A DNA stretch of 46,841 bases, taken from assembly GCF_030055635.1 (NCBI RefSeq), contig NZ_JASFYM010000017.1, forward strand, positions 1-46,841, given 5' to 3'. Below the pieces are notes generated by a model. That model did no database searches and had not been told where the DNA came from. It saw only the letters and a list, made by a program, of their open reading frames with translations. The translations under genes were made by a program, and so were the position numbers. This DNA is from Methanothrix sp. (GTDB lineage: Archaea > Halobacteriota > Methanosarcinia > Methanotrichales > Methanotrichaceae). Position 1 is the first letter of the stretch, and each line of letters starts with the position of its first letter. This document shows positions 26,866 to 35,266 of this stretch, in pieces.

Positions 26866-26877
26866 TGGTATAAATAG
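26866..26877 (-). promoter_or_regulatory. TATA box of the UspA gene
   Basis: Minus-strand CTATTTATACC lies about 40 bases before the ATG at 26831. Transcription would start near 26845, which leaves a short leader containing the AGGTGG site. Confidence 0.5.
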
Positions 26878-26883
26878 CTATCT

Positions 26884-27267
26884 TCAGGATTTTAGCATCC
26901 GCAGGGCCAGTAATGCGGCATTCTCTCCTGCATCTATTCCCACACATGCAACAGGCACCCCGGGGGGCATCTGGACTATGGAGAGCAGCGCATCTATCCC
27001 GAGAAGCTTCCCGCTCACCGGCACGCCTATCACAGGCCTCTCGGTCCTGGCAGCCACCGCTCCAGGAAGAGCAGCTGACATCCCGGCGACCGCTATGAAT
27101 ACCCTCGCATCCGAGCTCTCGATGTACTGATCGAGCTCCCTCGGGTTCCTGTGCGCGGATATGACCCTGTGCTCGTAGCTGACGCCCCTCTCCTCCAGGA
27201 CTCTCAGAATTCTGTCCACGACATTCTGATCAGATTTTGATCCTGATATGATCGATACGTCTGGCAT
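26884..27267 (-). CDS. purE: N5-carboxyaminoimidazole ribonucleotide mutase PurE
   Basis: A 127-residue protein of the PurE family, which makes CAIR in purine synthesis. SGSKSDQN near the N terminus binds the phosphate, ISAHRNP contains the catalytic histidine, and [13 protein letters not shown] is the usual glycine-rich loop. Length is slightly short but typical of archaeal PurE. AGAGGTAC precedes the ATG. It lies 33 bases after paaK on the same strand and may be cotranscribed. Confidence 0.95.
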   Translation of the reverse strand: MPDVSIISGSKSDQNVVDRILRVLEERGVSYEHRVISAHRNPRELDQYIESSDARVFIAVAGMSAALPGAVAARTERPVIGVPVSGKLLGIDALLSIVQMPPGVPVACVGIDAGENAALLALRMLKS

Positions 27268-27300
27268 GTACCTCTAAGAGTTCTGTGGTGGAGATGAACT

Positions 27301-28578
27301 TTATCCGCTCTGGCGCTTCACGTGGATCACCCTCTGGGCCTTGCCCTCGGTTCTCGGGAGAGATCCTATCGGGAAGACGTCCCCCTTCGGGCTGAAACCC
27401 AGCGCTTCCTTGAGCGCCTTCTCGACCGTGTACCCCGTCACCCCTGGCTCAGCCTCGACATTGATCCTGATATCCTTGACGCCATCAATATCCTCGACGA
27501 TGATCTGGTAGTTCGCCCCGACGCCCGGAATCTGCATCAACGCCTGCTCGACCTGCTTCGGGAAGAAGTTCACGCCCTTCACTATGATCATGTCATCCAG
27601 CCTGCCTGTTATGGGCGCTATCCTGATGTGCGTTCTGCCGCAGTCGCACCGCTCCCTCGAGACGATCCTGGTGAGGTCAGCTGTGCGAAAACGTATCACT
27701 GGAAGCGCCTCCCTTGTGATCGATGTCACGACAAGCTCCCCTGGCTCGTCATCCTCCACAGGCTCTCCTGTTCTCGGATCCACGATCTCCACTATGTAAT
27801 GGTCCTCCCAGACGTGTATGCCGTCGTGTACCGCACAGTCCATCCCGAGGGTCCCGACTCCTCCGGTCTCGGTCATTCCGTATATGTCGAAGACCTCCAC
27901 GCCGAGACCTGTGGATATCCTCTTCTTCATCGCATCCGAGAACGTCTCCGCTCCGAATATACCAATCTCGAGATCGGGAAGCTCCACGTTGAGCTCGTTC
28001 ATCACCTCTATCAAACGCACCCCGTAGCTCACAACGCCGGTGATGATCCTGGTCCTGAGATCTCTGGCGAGCCTGATCTGCCTTGCAGTGTTTCCAGGGC
28101 CTGCTGGTATGACAAACAGTCCTGCAGCCCTTGCGCCGTGGTACATGCCGAAGCCGCCGTTGAACAGCCCGAAGAGTGGCGTGATCTGCACAGCATCGCC
28201 CCTTCTGGCGCCGGACATCATGTAACACCTAGCCATGCACTCCGCCCACTGCGCGAGATCCCCCTCGGTGTACGGCATTATCACAGGTGTCCCAGTGGAG
28301 CCGCTAGACATGTGCATCTCCACGATCGACTCCCTGGGAGCACAGCTCAGCCCGAGAGGGTAGTTCTCCCTGAGCAGCTCCTTGTTCATCATCGGGAGCT
28401 TCTGTATATCATCAAGAGTTTTGATATCCTCAGGCGAGACGCCGTGAGAGTCGAAGAGCCTCCTGTAAACAGGATTCGATTCGTAAACGTGATGCACTGT
28501 TCTGCGGAGCCCTTTGGTCTGGATATCGCGCAGCTCCTCCCTGGATGCAGTCTCCATTCTTTTATTGTGGAACCTCAT
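27301..28578 (-). CDS. paaK: Phenylacetate-CoA ligase family enzyme
   Basis: A 425-residue AMP-forming acyl-CoA ligase of the PaaK branch. Motifs are SSGSTGTPVIMPYT (ATP-binding loop), DIYGMTETGG (adenine/aryl-binding), FRTADLTR and GRLDDMIIVKGVNFFP (hinge). In methanogens such enzymes activate aryl acids, so that indolepyruvate-type oxidoreductases can carboxylate them to aromatic amino acid precursors. iorA-iorB occur about 12 kb away in this window. ATG 28578 gives the usual start; M8 is an alternative. Confidence 0.9.
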   Translation of the reverse strand: MRFHNKRMETASREELRDIQTKGLRRTVHHVYESNPVYRRLFDSHGVSPEDIKTLDDIQKLPMMNKELLRENYPLGLSCAPRESIVEMHMSSGSTGTPVIMPYTEGDLAQWAECMARCYMMSGARRGDAVQITPLFGLFNGGFGMYHGARAAGLFVIPAGPGNTARQIRLARDLRTRIITGVVSYGVRLIEVMNELNVELPDLEIGIFGAETFSDAMKKRISTGLGVEVFDIYGMTETGGVGTLGMDCAVHDGIHVWEDHYIVEIVDPRTGEPVEDDEPGELVVTSITREALPVIRFRTADLTRIVSRERCDCGRTHIRIAPITGRLDDMIIVKGVNFFPKQVEQALMQIPGVGANYQIIVEDIDGVKDIRINVEAEPGVTGYTVEKALKEALGFSPKGDVFPIGSLPRTEGKAQRVIHVKRQSG

Positions 28579-28856
28579 TCAGATCACTCTACCTTTTACC
28601 GTCACTGACGGCAGACTCTTCTACCAGATTTTGACATCCATGGACAACTTTGTACAATCAAGGCCGCGGATGCTGAGAATCGGATTTAACGTTTGCGGTT
28701 GTTGTGGACGATCAGCACCAGTTCATGGGAGCAGGCTGTAGGTTTGAATAGCCGAATGGGCTCCAGGAGATCAGCATGCTGCGGAATCCGCGCACAACCT
28801 CGCATGTGAGAGGTCTCAATGATACAGGCGAGGTGGATTCGCATCCCTCAGGGAAG

Positions 28857-29276
28857 CTACCTCAGCATCCTCTCCCTTATATCTCTGAAGCTCCACATGC
28901 GACCTCGATCGATGCCAGGGCATCTTGATGCCTCGGAGAGCCATGATTCCCTGCTCTCCAGGATCTCCGCCCAGAACGGGTAGCTCCTGCACTGCAGAGG
29001 GCGTGCCGGGTAGATGATGCATCGGTCGCCCTGAAGCATCACACAGCTCATATCCAGATGGTCCCTCAGGACGAAGCCGTGCTCGCACTCCAGAAGATAC
29101 TCCCTGATGAGCACATCCTGAGAAACGCCCAGAAAATCCGCGATCGTGTTGCACTCCTCAGGCGAGATCCAGACGATGCCCTGCCCCCTGCAGCACCTCC
29201 CGCACTGGACGCACTCAAACCTCAGCCCCTCGCGGTACCACGGCTCTGGGTTCTGCTTTATGGTATGCACCACCAT
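28857..29276 (-). CDS. YkgJ-type cysteine cluster protein (CxxCxxCC family)
   Basis: A 139-residue protein with the motif CVQCGRCCRG near residue 23, then WISPEE, a second cysteine block in CVMLQGDRCIIYPARPLQCRSYPFW, and a final Cys near 117. This arrangement is the Pfam zinc- or iron-chelating YkgJ family (PF03692). Some members insert or carry metals; the role here is unknown. ATG at 29276. It stands alone with 250 bases to the next gene on each side. Confidence 0.9.
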   Translation of the reverse strand: MVVHTIKQNPEPWYREGLRFECVQCGRCCRGQGIVWISPEECNTIADFLGVSQDVLIREYLLECEHGFVLRDHLDMSCVMLQGDRCIIYPARPLQCRSYPFWAEILESRESWLSEASRCPGIDRGRMWSFRDIRERMLR

Positions 29277-29527
29277 TATGACTCACGAGATGCAAAGAGA
29301 GCCAATCCGACAGAACAGCTGAAGAGATGTTCAGGCATGCATTCCAGCCCTCCGCCAGCAAATTCACTGTGCTACAGAAAGTTTCGCAAAGATAGTAATC
29401 CCTTAAGCCCCATACGCATGTCCACATTGCTCGGACGAAGCCGATTCTTCATTGGATGCGCTTCCATCGCCCTATAATTGCATATTTCGCGTATCAAAGC
29501 TGGAAGGAAGTTTCTGCCACCACGCAC

Positions 29528-29845
29528 TCACCGCACCGAATCCTGTATCCATCTCAGATACGGCTCATGCCCGTCCGCGATCTCCAGAGCTATGATCTCG
29601 GGCAGCTGGTAGCTGTGGAGCTCCAGTATCCGCCTGCGGGCTCTCTCTGCTGCATCAGATGCTGTTTTCACGAGGAGCATCTCCTCGTTCTCTCTTGAGA
29701 GCTTTCCGTCCCAGATGAAGTGCGACCTGACCGGCATAACGCTGACACATGCTGCCAGATGCTCCTCAACGAGGGCCTGAGCTATGCGATCCGCATCTCC
29801 TGGAGGCGCTGTGGTTATTATCAGAATGCATCTCCCTTCACCCAT
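29528..29845 (-). CDS. cutA: CutA1 divalent-cation tolerance protein
   Basis: A 105-residue protein of the CutA1 trimer family: ITTAPPGDADRIAQALVEEHLAACV is shortened here to TTAPPGDADRIA, followed by AACVSVMP and a SYQLPEIIAL segment typical of the fold. The ORF extends to 29878, but ATG 29845 has GGTGGGAG just before it. It overlaps the 3' end of moaE by 25 bases. It is the last gene of the nadX to cutA operon. The family binds copper in vitro; its biological role is unsettled. Confidence 0.93.
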   Translation of the reverse strand: MGEGRCILIITTAPPGDADRIAQALVEEHLAACVSVMPVRSHFIWDGKLSRENEEMLLVKTASDAAERARRRILELHSYQLPEIIALEIADGHEPYLRWIQDSVR

Positions 29846-30219
29846 CTCCCACCCTCCTCCGTCAGCTCCTTCTTCCATATCGGAACCCTTCTCTTCAGCT
29901 CGTCGATGACATACTCACACGCCCGGAAGGCCTCCTTTCGATGAGCTGATGCGCACACCACCAAGACGATCACCTCACCCGGCGAGAGGCGCCCCTTCCT
30001 GTGCACCACATCCACTGATGAGACGCCGAAGCGGGCGATGGCCTCATCCTTTATCCTTCTGAGCTCCTCAACGGCTGCCTCATCATATACCTCCACCTCC
30101 ATGGCCCTGACGCCCGGATCGGCTCTCACGACCCCCACAAATGCGACCACAGCTCCAGCATCAGGTTTTATGGAGCGATGGAGCATCTCTCCCAGATCTA
30201 TCCCGCTGTCAGATATCAA
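29821..30219 (-). CDS. moaE: Molybdopterin synthase catalytic subunit MoaE
   Basis: A 132-residue protein of the MoaE family, which with thiocarboxylated MoaD adds the dithiolene sulfurs to precursor Z. Visible are GAVVAFVGVVR, an HRKGRLSPGE loop, and the KKELTEEGGRWV segment with the active-site lysines near the C terminus. The start is TTG at 30219, directly after the moaD TGA; it retains the N-terminal DLGEML helix. The pterin made here is needed by formylmethanofuran dehydrogenase. Confidence 0.94.
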   Translation of the reverse strand: MISDSGIDLGEMLHRSIKPDAGAVVAFVGVVRADPGVRAMEVEVYDEAAVEELRRIKDEAIARFGVSSVDVVHRKGRLSPGEVIVLVVCASAHRKEAFRACEYVIDELKRRVPIWKKELTEEGGRWVKGDAF

Positions 30220-30498
30220 TCAACCACCTGCCACAGGCGGGAATATGGCAACCTCGTCGTTGTCGTAAAGAGCTGCATTGAGATCCCCAGGAAGATCCAG
30301 CCTCCGCCGGTTGAGCATGATCATGAAGTAATCCCTGAGCTCTCCTGTATCGGAGAAGAGCGCCTCCCTGAGCTCCGGCTTGATCTCACAGAGGTGGTTT
30401 ATGAGATCCGATACCCTGGATCCGCTCTCAATCTCGACCATAATCTCCCTCCCCAGAATCTCCCTGAAGCTGGCGAACGCCCTGATCTTTATCCTCAT
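30220..30498 (-). CDS. moaD: MoaD/ThiS-family sulfur carrier protein
   Basis: A 92-residue ubiquitin-fold protein ending FPPVAGG; the terminal diglycine is the site of adenylation and thiocarboxylation. FASFREILGRE at the N terminus is typical of MoaD. Start ATG 30498 has GAGGT just upstream; the frame is open to 30513. The gene abuts moaE. A conserved 3' element (30514-30532) sits in the leader between the DUF1894 stop and this start. It could also serve other thiolation paths, as archaeal SAMPs do. Confidence 0.93.
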   Translation of the reverse strand: MRIKIRAFASFREILGREIMVEIESGSRVSDLINHLCEIKPELREALFSDTGELRDYFMIMLNRRRLDLPGDLNAALYDNDEVAIFPPVAGG

Positions 30499-30513
30499 GA
30501 TAACCTCTGCCAA

Positions 30514-30532
30514 GATTTTGCGCCCTGCTCGC
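30514..30532 (-). repeat. Short shared 3'-element, copy 3 (core only)
   Basis: Minus-strand GCGAGCAGGGCGCAAAATC lies two bases after the stop of the DUF1894 gene. The same core, with three extra bases in the middle, follows rlmE (37208-37253) and the HEAT-repeat gene (43091-43140), always in the direction of the upstream gene. Copy 3 lacks the longer G/C-rich tail of the other two. Confidence 0.6.
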
Positions 30533-30534
30533 CA

Positions 30535-30843
30535 TCAGCGCCTCTTTAGGGATCTCATGACCTCCTCCCTTCCCAGCTTCCTGACCCGCTCTGCCTCCGC
30601 CTCGTCCCTGTGCTTCAGCACGAATGTGCCGTGGCACGGCTTTGTGTAGGGGAACACAACGCTCCCGTCCTTCATGAGGCCAACAGCTATCGGCGGCACC
30701 CCGATTATGTACTCGCCGAACAGCTTGAACCCTGGCTGGAAATAGTAGTACTCGTCGCAGCTCGACTCTATGTACTCCCTCGCCTCTCTGAACGATATTC
30801 CTCTCAGAAGAACCTGGGGTTTGAGCATCTCTATACAGCCCAT
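30535..30843 (-). CDS. DUF1894-type methanogen protein
   Basis: A 102-residue protein with CDEYYYFQPGFKLFGEYIIGVPP and FPYTKPCHGTF; a small alpha/beta fold with a basic C-terminal helix. It fits my memory of DUF1894, found next to DUF1890 in methanogens. ATG 30843 overlaps the end of the DUF1890 gene by 13 bases and has CGGGGTG just before it. Function unknown. Confidence 0.7.
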   Translation of the reverse strand: MGCIEMLKPQVLLRGISFREAREYIESSCDEYYYFQPGFKLFGEYIIGVPPIAVGLMKDGSVVFPYTKPCHGTFVLKHRDEAEAERVRKLGREEVMRSLKRR

Positions 30844-31289
30844 GCCAGCACCCCGTCGATCTTTTTCTTCAGCCCGAGAGGGTTGTGGACCGCCTTCTCC
30901 ACGATCTTCTCCGCATCGAAATCCACATTGTCAGCAAGCTCCTCCGCGTTCCTGCCAAAGATTATCAGGAAGAACTTTGATTCCGGCAGCAGCGCCCTGA
31001 CAGTGGCAGCATATGTGATCCCTGCATCGTTGTGAGCTAATGCGAAGCAGATGTTGAAAGATCGCCTCTTCTCGACGATATCCGCTATCGTTCTATCAAG
31101 ATCGATCAATCTTCCCAGGTAGCATCTCTTACGATCCGCGACCCTGGCGAGGTTGAGCGCTGCAGGATTTCCAGCGATGAACACATCAGATCCTTTATCC
31201 CTTAGAGACCCGGAGAGGTAGAGCACAAGGCTCATCTGGACAGGCACCTCAGGGCAACCCATCAGAATAAGCGCTTCAGTGCTGCTCAT
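30831..31289 (-). CDS. DUF1890-type methanogen protein
   Basis: A 152-residue protein. It begins LILMGCPEVPVQMSLVLYLSG and continues with a Rossmann-like alternation of strands and helices (VFIAGNPAALNL; FALAHNDAGITYAAT; FFLIIFGRNAEELA). This matches DUF1890 (COG4081; MTH0777 type). A conserved Cys-Pro follows the first strand. It starts 10 bases after nadX and overlaps the DUF1894 gene. Its constant pairing with DUF1894 suggests a shared, still unknown, role in methanogen metabolism. Confidence 0.75.
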   Translation of the reverse strand: MSSTEALILMGCPEVPVQMSLVLYLSGSLRDKGSDVFIAGNPAALNLARVADRKRCYLGRLIDLDRTIADIVEKRRSFNICFALAHNDAGITYAATVRALLPESKFFLIIFGRNAEELADNVDFDAEKIVEKAVHNPLGLKKKIDGVLAWAV

Positions 31290-31299
31290 GCACCCTCCA

Positions 31300-32109
31300 T
31301 CAAGTGCCGATCCTGACGTTCAGCGTCGCGTTTCTCAGGGTCGCTATCGCTGAGAGGGCTGCGAGGTAACTCGTCCGCGGGTTCCTGGGTGATGGAACGT
31401 TCTCGACCCTCGTCACCATCCTGCCGAAATCGCCCTCCGCGACCACTTCGTGGATGTTCACCGTGGCGCTGGGATCCACAACTATCCTGACCCATGCATC
31501 CTGCCCGTATGTGAGGCTCAGGGTTGCAGCGACGTTGACGTTCGCCGGGAACGCCCTGACAGCCTCTGATGCTGGTCCTTCATAAATTAAAGTCGGCTCT
31601 CTGAACGAGCGGAGATCTATGTTGTTCTCAACGACGTAAGGCGCCCCCTCAAGGCCTGCAGGTGGCTTTGTGCTGGTGAGGACGACCCTTCTCAAGCGAC
31701 CGATCGAGGCGGACTTGAGCCCGTCGAGGCCTGCTATCGCGCCTGAGGGTATGTACACCCTGCCGCCGCTGGATTCAGCCATTGAGCATATCCTTCTGTA
31801 AAGCTCTCTGTCCATGAGCGCGCCCACAGACATGATCATGATATCCTTTCCGCGCTTGAGAGCAGCCTCTGCGACCTGGGGAACTGCAGCCTGGGATGCT
31901 GCCTCAACGACTATGTCCGAGAGCTCCACGAGCCTCTCGAGCTCCACGACCTCAGGCCTCTTTCTCAGGGCCTCTATGAGCCTTCTCATGTTCTTTGGGT
32001 TCCTGTCGAAGACAGCTGCGAGATCAGCATCGATCTCCCCACGGTCTATTGCAGATGCGATCTCAAAACCTATGGCTCCGCAGCCTACAAGGCCAACTTT
32101 TAGGGGCAT
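31300..32109 (-). CDS. nadX: L-aspartate dehydrogenase
   Basis: A 269-residue NAD(P)-dependent dehydrogenase that oxidises aspartate to iminoaspartate for quinolinate and NAD synthesis. GLVGCGAIGFEIA is the Rossmann fingerprint, AVFDRNP the second loop, VEAASQAAV, MSVGAL and the C-terminal NPRTSYLAALSA are typical of NadX. The frame opens at TTG 32112, but ATG 32109 directly follows and is preferred. It is the first gene of the run nadX-DUF1890-DUF1894-moaD-moaE-cutA. Confidence 0.93.
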   Translation of the reverse strand: MPLKVGLVGCGAIGFEIASAIDRGEIDADLAAVFDRNPKNMRRLIEALRKRPEVVELERLVELSDIVVEAASQAAVPQVAEAALKRGKDIMIMSVGALMDRELYRRICSMAESSGGRVYIPSGAIAGLDGLKSASIGRLRRVVLTSTKPPAGLEGAPYVVENNIDLRSFREPTLIYEGPASEAVRAFPANVNVAATLSLTYGQDAWVRIVVDPSATVNIHEVVAEGDFGRMVTRVENVPSPRNPRTSYLAALSAIATLRNATLNVRIGT

Positions 32110-32361
32110 CAAAGGCTATGAATCAGTTGGAGATCAAAGCCTTTGCGGTATGCTGCGGTATTTCTGATGCAAGGCAAATGAGCACTCAGGGGCTGAGATA
32201 CACAGGTCGCCCTGCGGTGCCAGGCGTTTGTGTGTCACATGAGCAGATCTCACCGTTTTCTTTTACCATGAAAGCACGACATGGAGGGTTGACCTTACTT
32301 CTCGGGTTGTTTGGACGAAACCAACCCGCATCTCAAACGCTTTCATCCTTTTGGCACGCCT

Positions 32362-33048
32362 CTAATGTCGCATGCAGCGTTTCAGAAGGAACGCGAGCAC
32401 CACGCATATCGATGCCGCGGCAGCTCCCGGGCCTGGCTGTGCAGCAGGAGCGCTCGCGTTCTGGGACAGGTTCTGCCCTGCAGGAGGTCTCCAGTATCCC
32501 CGGATCTTCAGGGGGAATGCGAGATCTCCGCCCGGTACCTCCCGATCGCCGATGACGAAGACGTATCTTCCCGCTCTACCCGAATCATCCCAGACAGCCA
32601 CAAGGTACTGGCCGTCGGTCGGGATTTTCACAATCTCTTTCTGACGTGTCCAGTACGATGTGCGGGTGAACGGTTCAAAGAACATGCTCGCGTTTGCCGG
32701 TGGCATCAGCACCATTGTGCCGTATCCCTCTGGTTTGAACACCCTGTCCGGAGGCCTGGCAGGAGCGAGACCGCGGCCCATCAGCGCCATTATGGGCGTG
32801 AAATTCTCATGCCCCTCGATCTGTGGGATGACAATGCTCAGCAGTACAGTCTGGCCCCGTGTGGCGTTGAACGAATAGTAATCCACGTCATCAGGACCAT
32901 CAAGGGTTGCATAAATCGCGGTCGAGATCGCCGGGTCCTTCACAAACCACGGATCATCTGCTTTGATATCCGCCTCCTCAAAGAAGGGCTGGTGGGCGGT
33001 TGCACCCGTGAAAAGCATCAAAAGCATCATGATAGCAGTAGATCGCAT
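32362..33048 (-). CDS. Exported surface protein with C-terminal membrane anchor (PGF-CTERM-like)
   Basis: A protein of about 228 residues. It starts MRSTAIMMLLMLFTGATA, a good signal peptide, and the mature part has several NxT/NxS sites (FNATRG, NASMF, LSQNAS). A low-complexity PAAQPGPG linker precedes a hydrophobic helix (AAAASICVVLAFLL) and a KRCMRH basic tail, as in archaeosortase substrates, though the usual PGF is PGP here. The middle resembles beta-sandwich domains of surface proteins (VDYYSFNATRGQTV). The frame extends to 33084, but the signal peptide decides the start. Substrate or partner unknown. Confidence 0.75.
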   Translation of the reverse strand: MRSTAIMMLLMLFTGATAHQPFFEEADIKADDPWFVKDPAISTAIYATLDGPDDVDYYSFNATRGQTVLLSIVIPQIEGHENFTPIMALMGRGLAPARPPDRVFKPEGYGTMVLMPPANASMFFEPFTRTSYWTRQKEIVKIPTDGQYLVAVWDDSGRAGRYVFVIGDREVPGGDLAFPLKIRGYWRPPAGQNLSQNASAPAAQPGPGAAAASICVVLAFLLKRCMRH

Positions 33049-33084
33049 GTCCCACATCTCCTCTGTAAAATTCGGCCGGTTCAC

Positions 33085-33497
33085 TGAAATAGTTATCGTC
33101 GAACTGAGCCGTGTGAGCTCCTCGCCGGCAGGAGGGCCGGAGCTTGCGGCCTGCTACCATCATGTCCGGCCTGCGATCTCAGTTCGTGTACTTGTATCAT
33201 TGGGTTCAGATGCATGCGATGCCATGGCATTATGTCAGTACGCACTGATTCCTGACAGCCTGTTCAGCTATTCGAGCACAAGGCCCGCTCTTTTGGTGAT
33301 CCAAGACGCGATTGTCTCTGGTCATGGTTCGATCCCTTGAGTCGAGCTCATGAGCCGTGAAGTCCCTTCCCTCGGGGTCACCCTAAAGAATTTATTTTTG
33401 CGCTCTGGCATAGGCTGGGATACAGGTTTCAGGGTTGGTAGCTGAAGACCAGCAGCAAGAGACCTGATCACTGGAGCGATACAGGCGGGGTGTTGGA
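33085..33497. other. Intergenic region before pgi
   Basis: About 410 bases between the divergent surface-protein and pgi genes. GAATTTATTTTTGC at 33387-33400 looks like a TATA box for pgi and would give a leader of about 80 nt. I see no coding sequence, tRNA or repeat. Confidence 0.4.
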
Positions 33498-34223
33498 TTG
33501 CTGACTCTCGAGATTGGAGGCAGGCGGTGGGAGCCTGATATCAGGCGATTGAGCGATATGCGCGACCTTCTCTGCGATACAGAATGGGCATCATCCGCTG
33601 AGGATTTGGATCTCTACTACATGTACAGGGATCTTTACCTGAGCAGGGCGGATCGGAGCAGGCTCATAGAGCATGATCTGCGGTATGACATAACAATCAT
33701 ACCTCCCAGAATGCTCGGCAGGGAGTATGTGAAGACAGCGGGCCACTACCATCCGAAGGTCCCTGGCACGGATGTGACATACCCGGAGGTATACGAGGTC
33801 CTGGAGGGCGAGGCGCTTTACCTTCTCCAGAACGAGGACGCGAGCTCTGTCGTGTGCATAGCAGCCTCTGAGGGCGATAAGGTCATCATACCTCCTGGCT
33901 ACGGTCATGTCACAGTAAACCGCTCGAATAAGCGTCTGAAGATGGCTAACTTTGTATGCAGGAGCTTCTCGTCGATCTACGGCCCGTACAGGGATCTGCG
34001 CGGAGGAGCATACTACTGCACAAGAGATGGTTTCGTGAAGAACCCCAGGTACAGGGATCCTGCGCCCCTCAGGCGGCTGGACGCCCCGGATGATGGGGTG
34101 CTGAAGAGATTCGGGCTCAGCCGCAGCAGGGAGATGTACTCAGCTCTTAAGGAACCCGACAGGCTGGAGTTTCTGACAAAACCACATGATCACCTGAGCC
34201 TCTTCGAGGGCATTCTGGGGTGA
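33498..34223 (+). CDS. pgiA: Cupin-type glucose-6-phosphate isomerase
   Basis: A 241-residue protein of the archaeal cupin PGI family (PF06560), which interconverts glucose 6-phosphate and fructose 6-phosphate. The metal site is visible as GHYHPK, the Glu of PEVYEVLEG and the His of GYGHVTVN. It starts with TTG at 33498 after a GGGGTG; no ATG gives the N-terminal strand. Its TGA overlaps the GTG of the next frame and lies a few bases before the UbiA-type gene, so the two are likely one operon. The C-terminal 50 residues are longer than the cupin core. Confidence 0.92.
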   Translation: MLTLEIGGRRWEPDIRRLSDMRDLLCDTEWASSAEDLDLYYMYRDLYLSRADRSRLIEHDLRYDITIIPPRMLGREYVKTAGHYHPKVPGTDVTYPEVYEVLEGEALYLLQNEDASSVVCIAASEGDKVIIPPGYGHVTVNRSNKRLKMANFVCRSFSSIYGPYRDLRGGAYYCTRDGFVKNPRYRDPAPLRRLDAPDDGVLKRFGLSRSREMYSALKEPDRLEFLTKPHDHLSLFEGILG

Positions 34224-34228
34224 TTTTC

Positions 34229-35119
34229 ATGGATGTGAGGGCATACCTGGAGCTGCTCCGCCCCCCGCTGGCGCCCATGGATCTCGCACTTCCTGCTGCA
34301 TCAGCTCTTCTCTCCGCGTATGCAACCACAGGCTCGCTTCCAGGAGCAGCACCATTTCTGATAGCGACGATCGGAGCATACTTTGCGATAACCAGCTCAT
34401 ACGTCTTCAACGATTACGTGGATGTTGATGTTGACAGGGTGGCGATGCCGGGCAGGCCCCTCCCCTCGTCCAAGGTCAGCAGACGCGGCGCCGGCATCTA
34501 CGCCGTTATGCTTCTCATGCTCGCGGCTGCTGCAGCGGCATACCTCAACCCTGAGAGCCTCGTGATGCTCTTCGCCGCCACCGCGATCATAACCGCTTAC
34601 TCTGCATGGGCGAAGCGTAGAACGCCGCTGAGCTGGATATTCGTCGGGCTCGCCTATGGGATGGTTCCTGTTGGCGTCTGGCTCGCCATATCGCCTGCAG
34701 GATACCTCATGCCCGGCCCGGGTTTTCATCCTGCAGCCCTCATCCTGGGCCTCATGATCTGCATAACAGACTGGGGGTTCACGAACTGTGATGCATCCAG
34801 GGATGTCCCCGGGGATCGGGCAAAGGGCATACCAACAACCCCTGCCACTTATGGGATACCCCTCACATCGAAGCTCGTGGCAGCCTTCTGGACCGCGGGC
34901 GTGATTCTGTCGCTGCTGCTTGGCATGCTCTCAGGACTTGGAATTCTCTACCACGCAGCAGCTCTCCTCTCAGGCATATGGATGCTCCTCCAGTGCGCAG
35001 ATTTCGTCAGGAACCCCACGCCCTCACGCGGTGAGAGGCTCTTCTACCAGGGCGCAAACTACAGAGCTGTGCTATTCGCAGCGCTGATGCTCGATGTGAT
35101 CATCGGCGTGATGATCTGA
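34229..35119 (+). CDS. UbiA-family prenyltransferase
   Basis: A 296-residue membrane protein. YVFNDYVDVDVDRVAMPGRPL carries the first Asp-rich NDxxDxxxD motif and DASRDVPGDRAKGIPT the second, both for Mg-diphosphate binding. About eight membrane segments are spread along it. It attaches a prenyl chain to an acceptor in the membrane (quinone, chlorophyll-like or lipid acceptor); the acceptor cannot be told from sequence. It starts at ATG 34229 after GGGTGA and partly overlaps the frame of pgiA. A second UbiA-family enzyme at 37321 is the lipid one. Confidence 0.85.
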   Translation: MDVRAYLELLRPPLAPMDLALPAASALLSAYATTGSLPGAAPFLIATIGAYFAITSSYVFNDYVDVDVDRVAMPGRPLPSSKVSRRGAGIYAVMLLMLAAAAAAYLNPESLVMLFAATAIITAYSAWAKRRTPLSWIFVGLAYGMVPVGVWLAISPAGYLMPGPGFHPAALILGLMICITDWGFTNCDASRDVPGDRAKGIPTTPATYGIPLTSKLVAAFWTAGVILSLLLGMLSGLGILYHAAALLSGIWMLLQCADFVRNPTPSRGERLFYQGANYRAVLFAALMLDVIIGVMI

Positions 35120-35266
35120 ATATCCCTGCCGGAAGACGGGAGCTTCATCCACACCGGGAGAAGCCTGTGAGATCAGATCTTGACAGGCCTAAAAAACTGT
35201 GAGATGCTGGCAGAGCAGGGCTTTTCGCAGGTGTTATGAACCTGGACGGTAGATACTGTAAGGAGC

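Noticed and set aside
27322-28608. 428-codon plus-strand ORF
   Set aside because: It is fully antisense to paaK, with composition of a shadow frame (many His, Pro, Arg) and no domain.
32180-32215. CTGAGATAC followed by ACAGGT, resembling part of a thiamine pyrophosphate riboswitch
   Set aside because: The second conserved arm (ACCTGAT with GGATAATGCC-like loop) is missing, the nearest genes are nadX and a surface protein, and thiC is 6 kb away with no such motif in its own leader.
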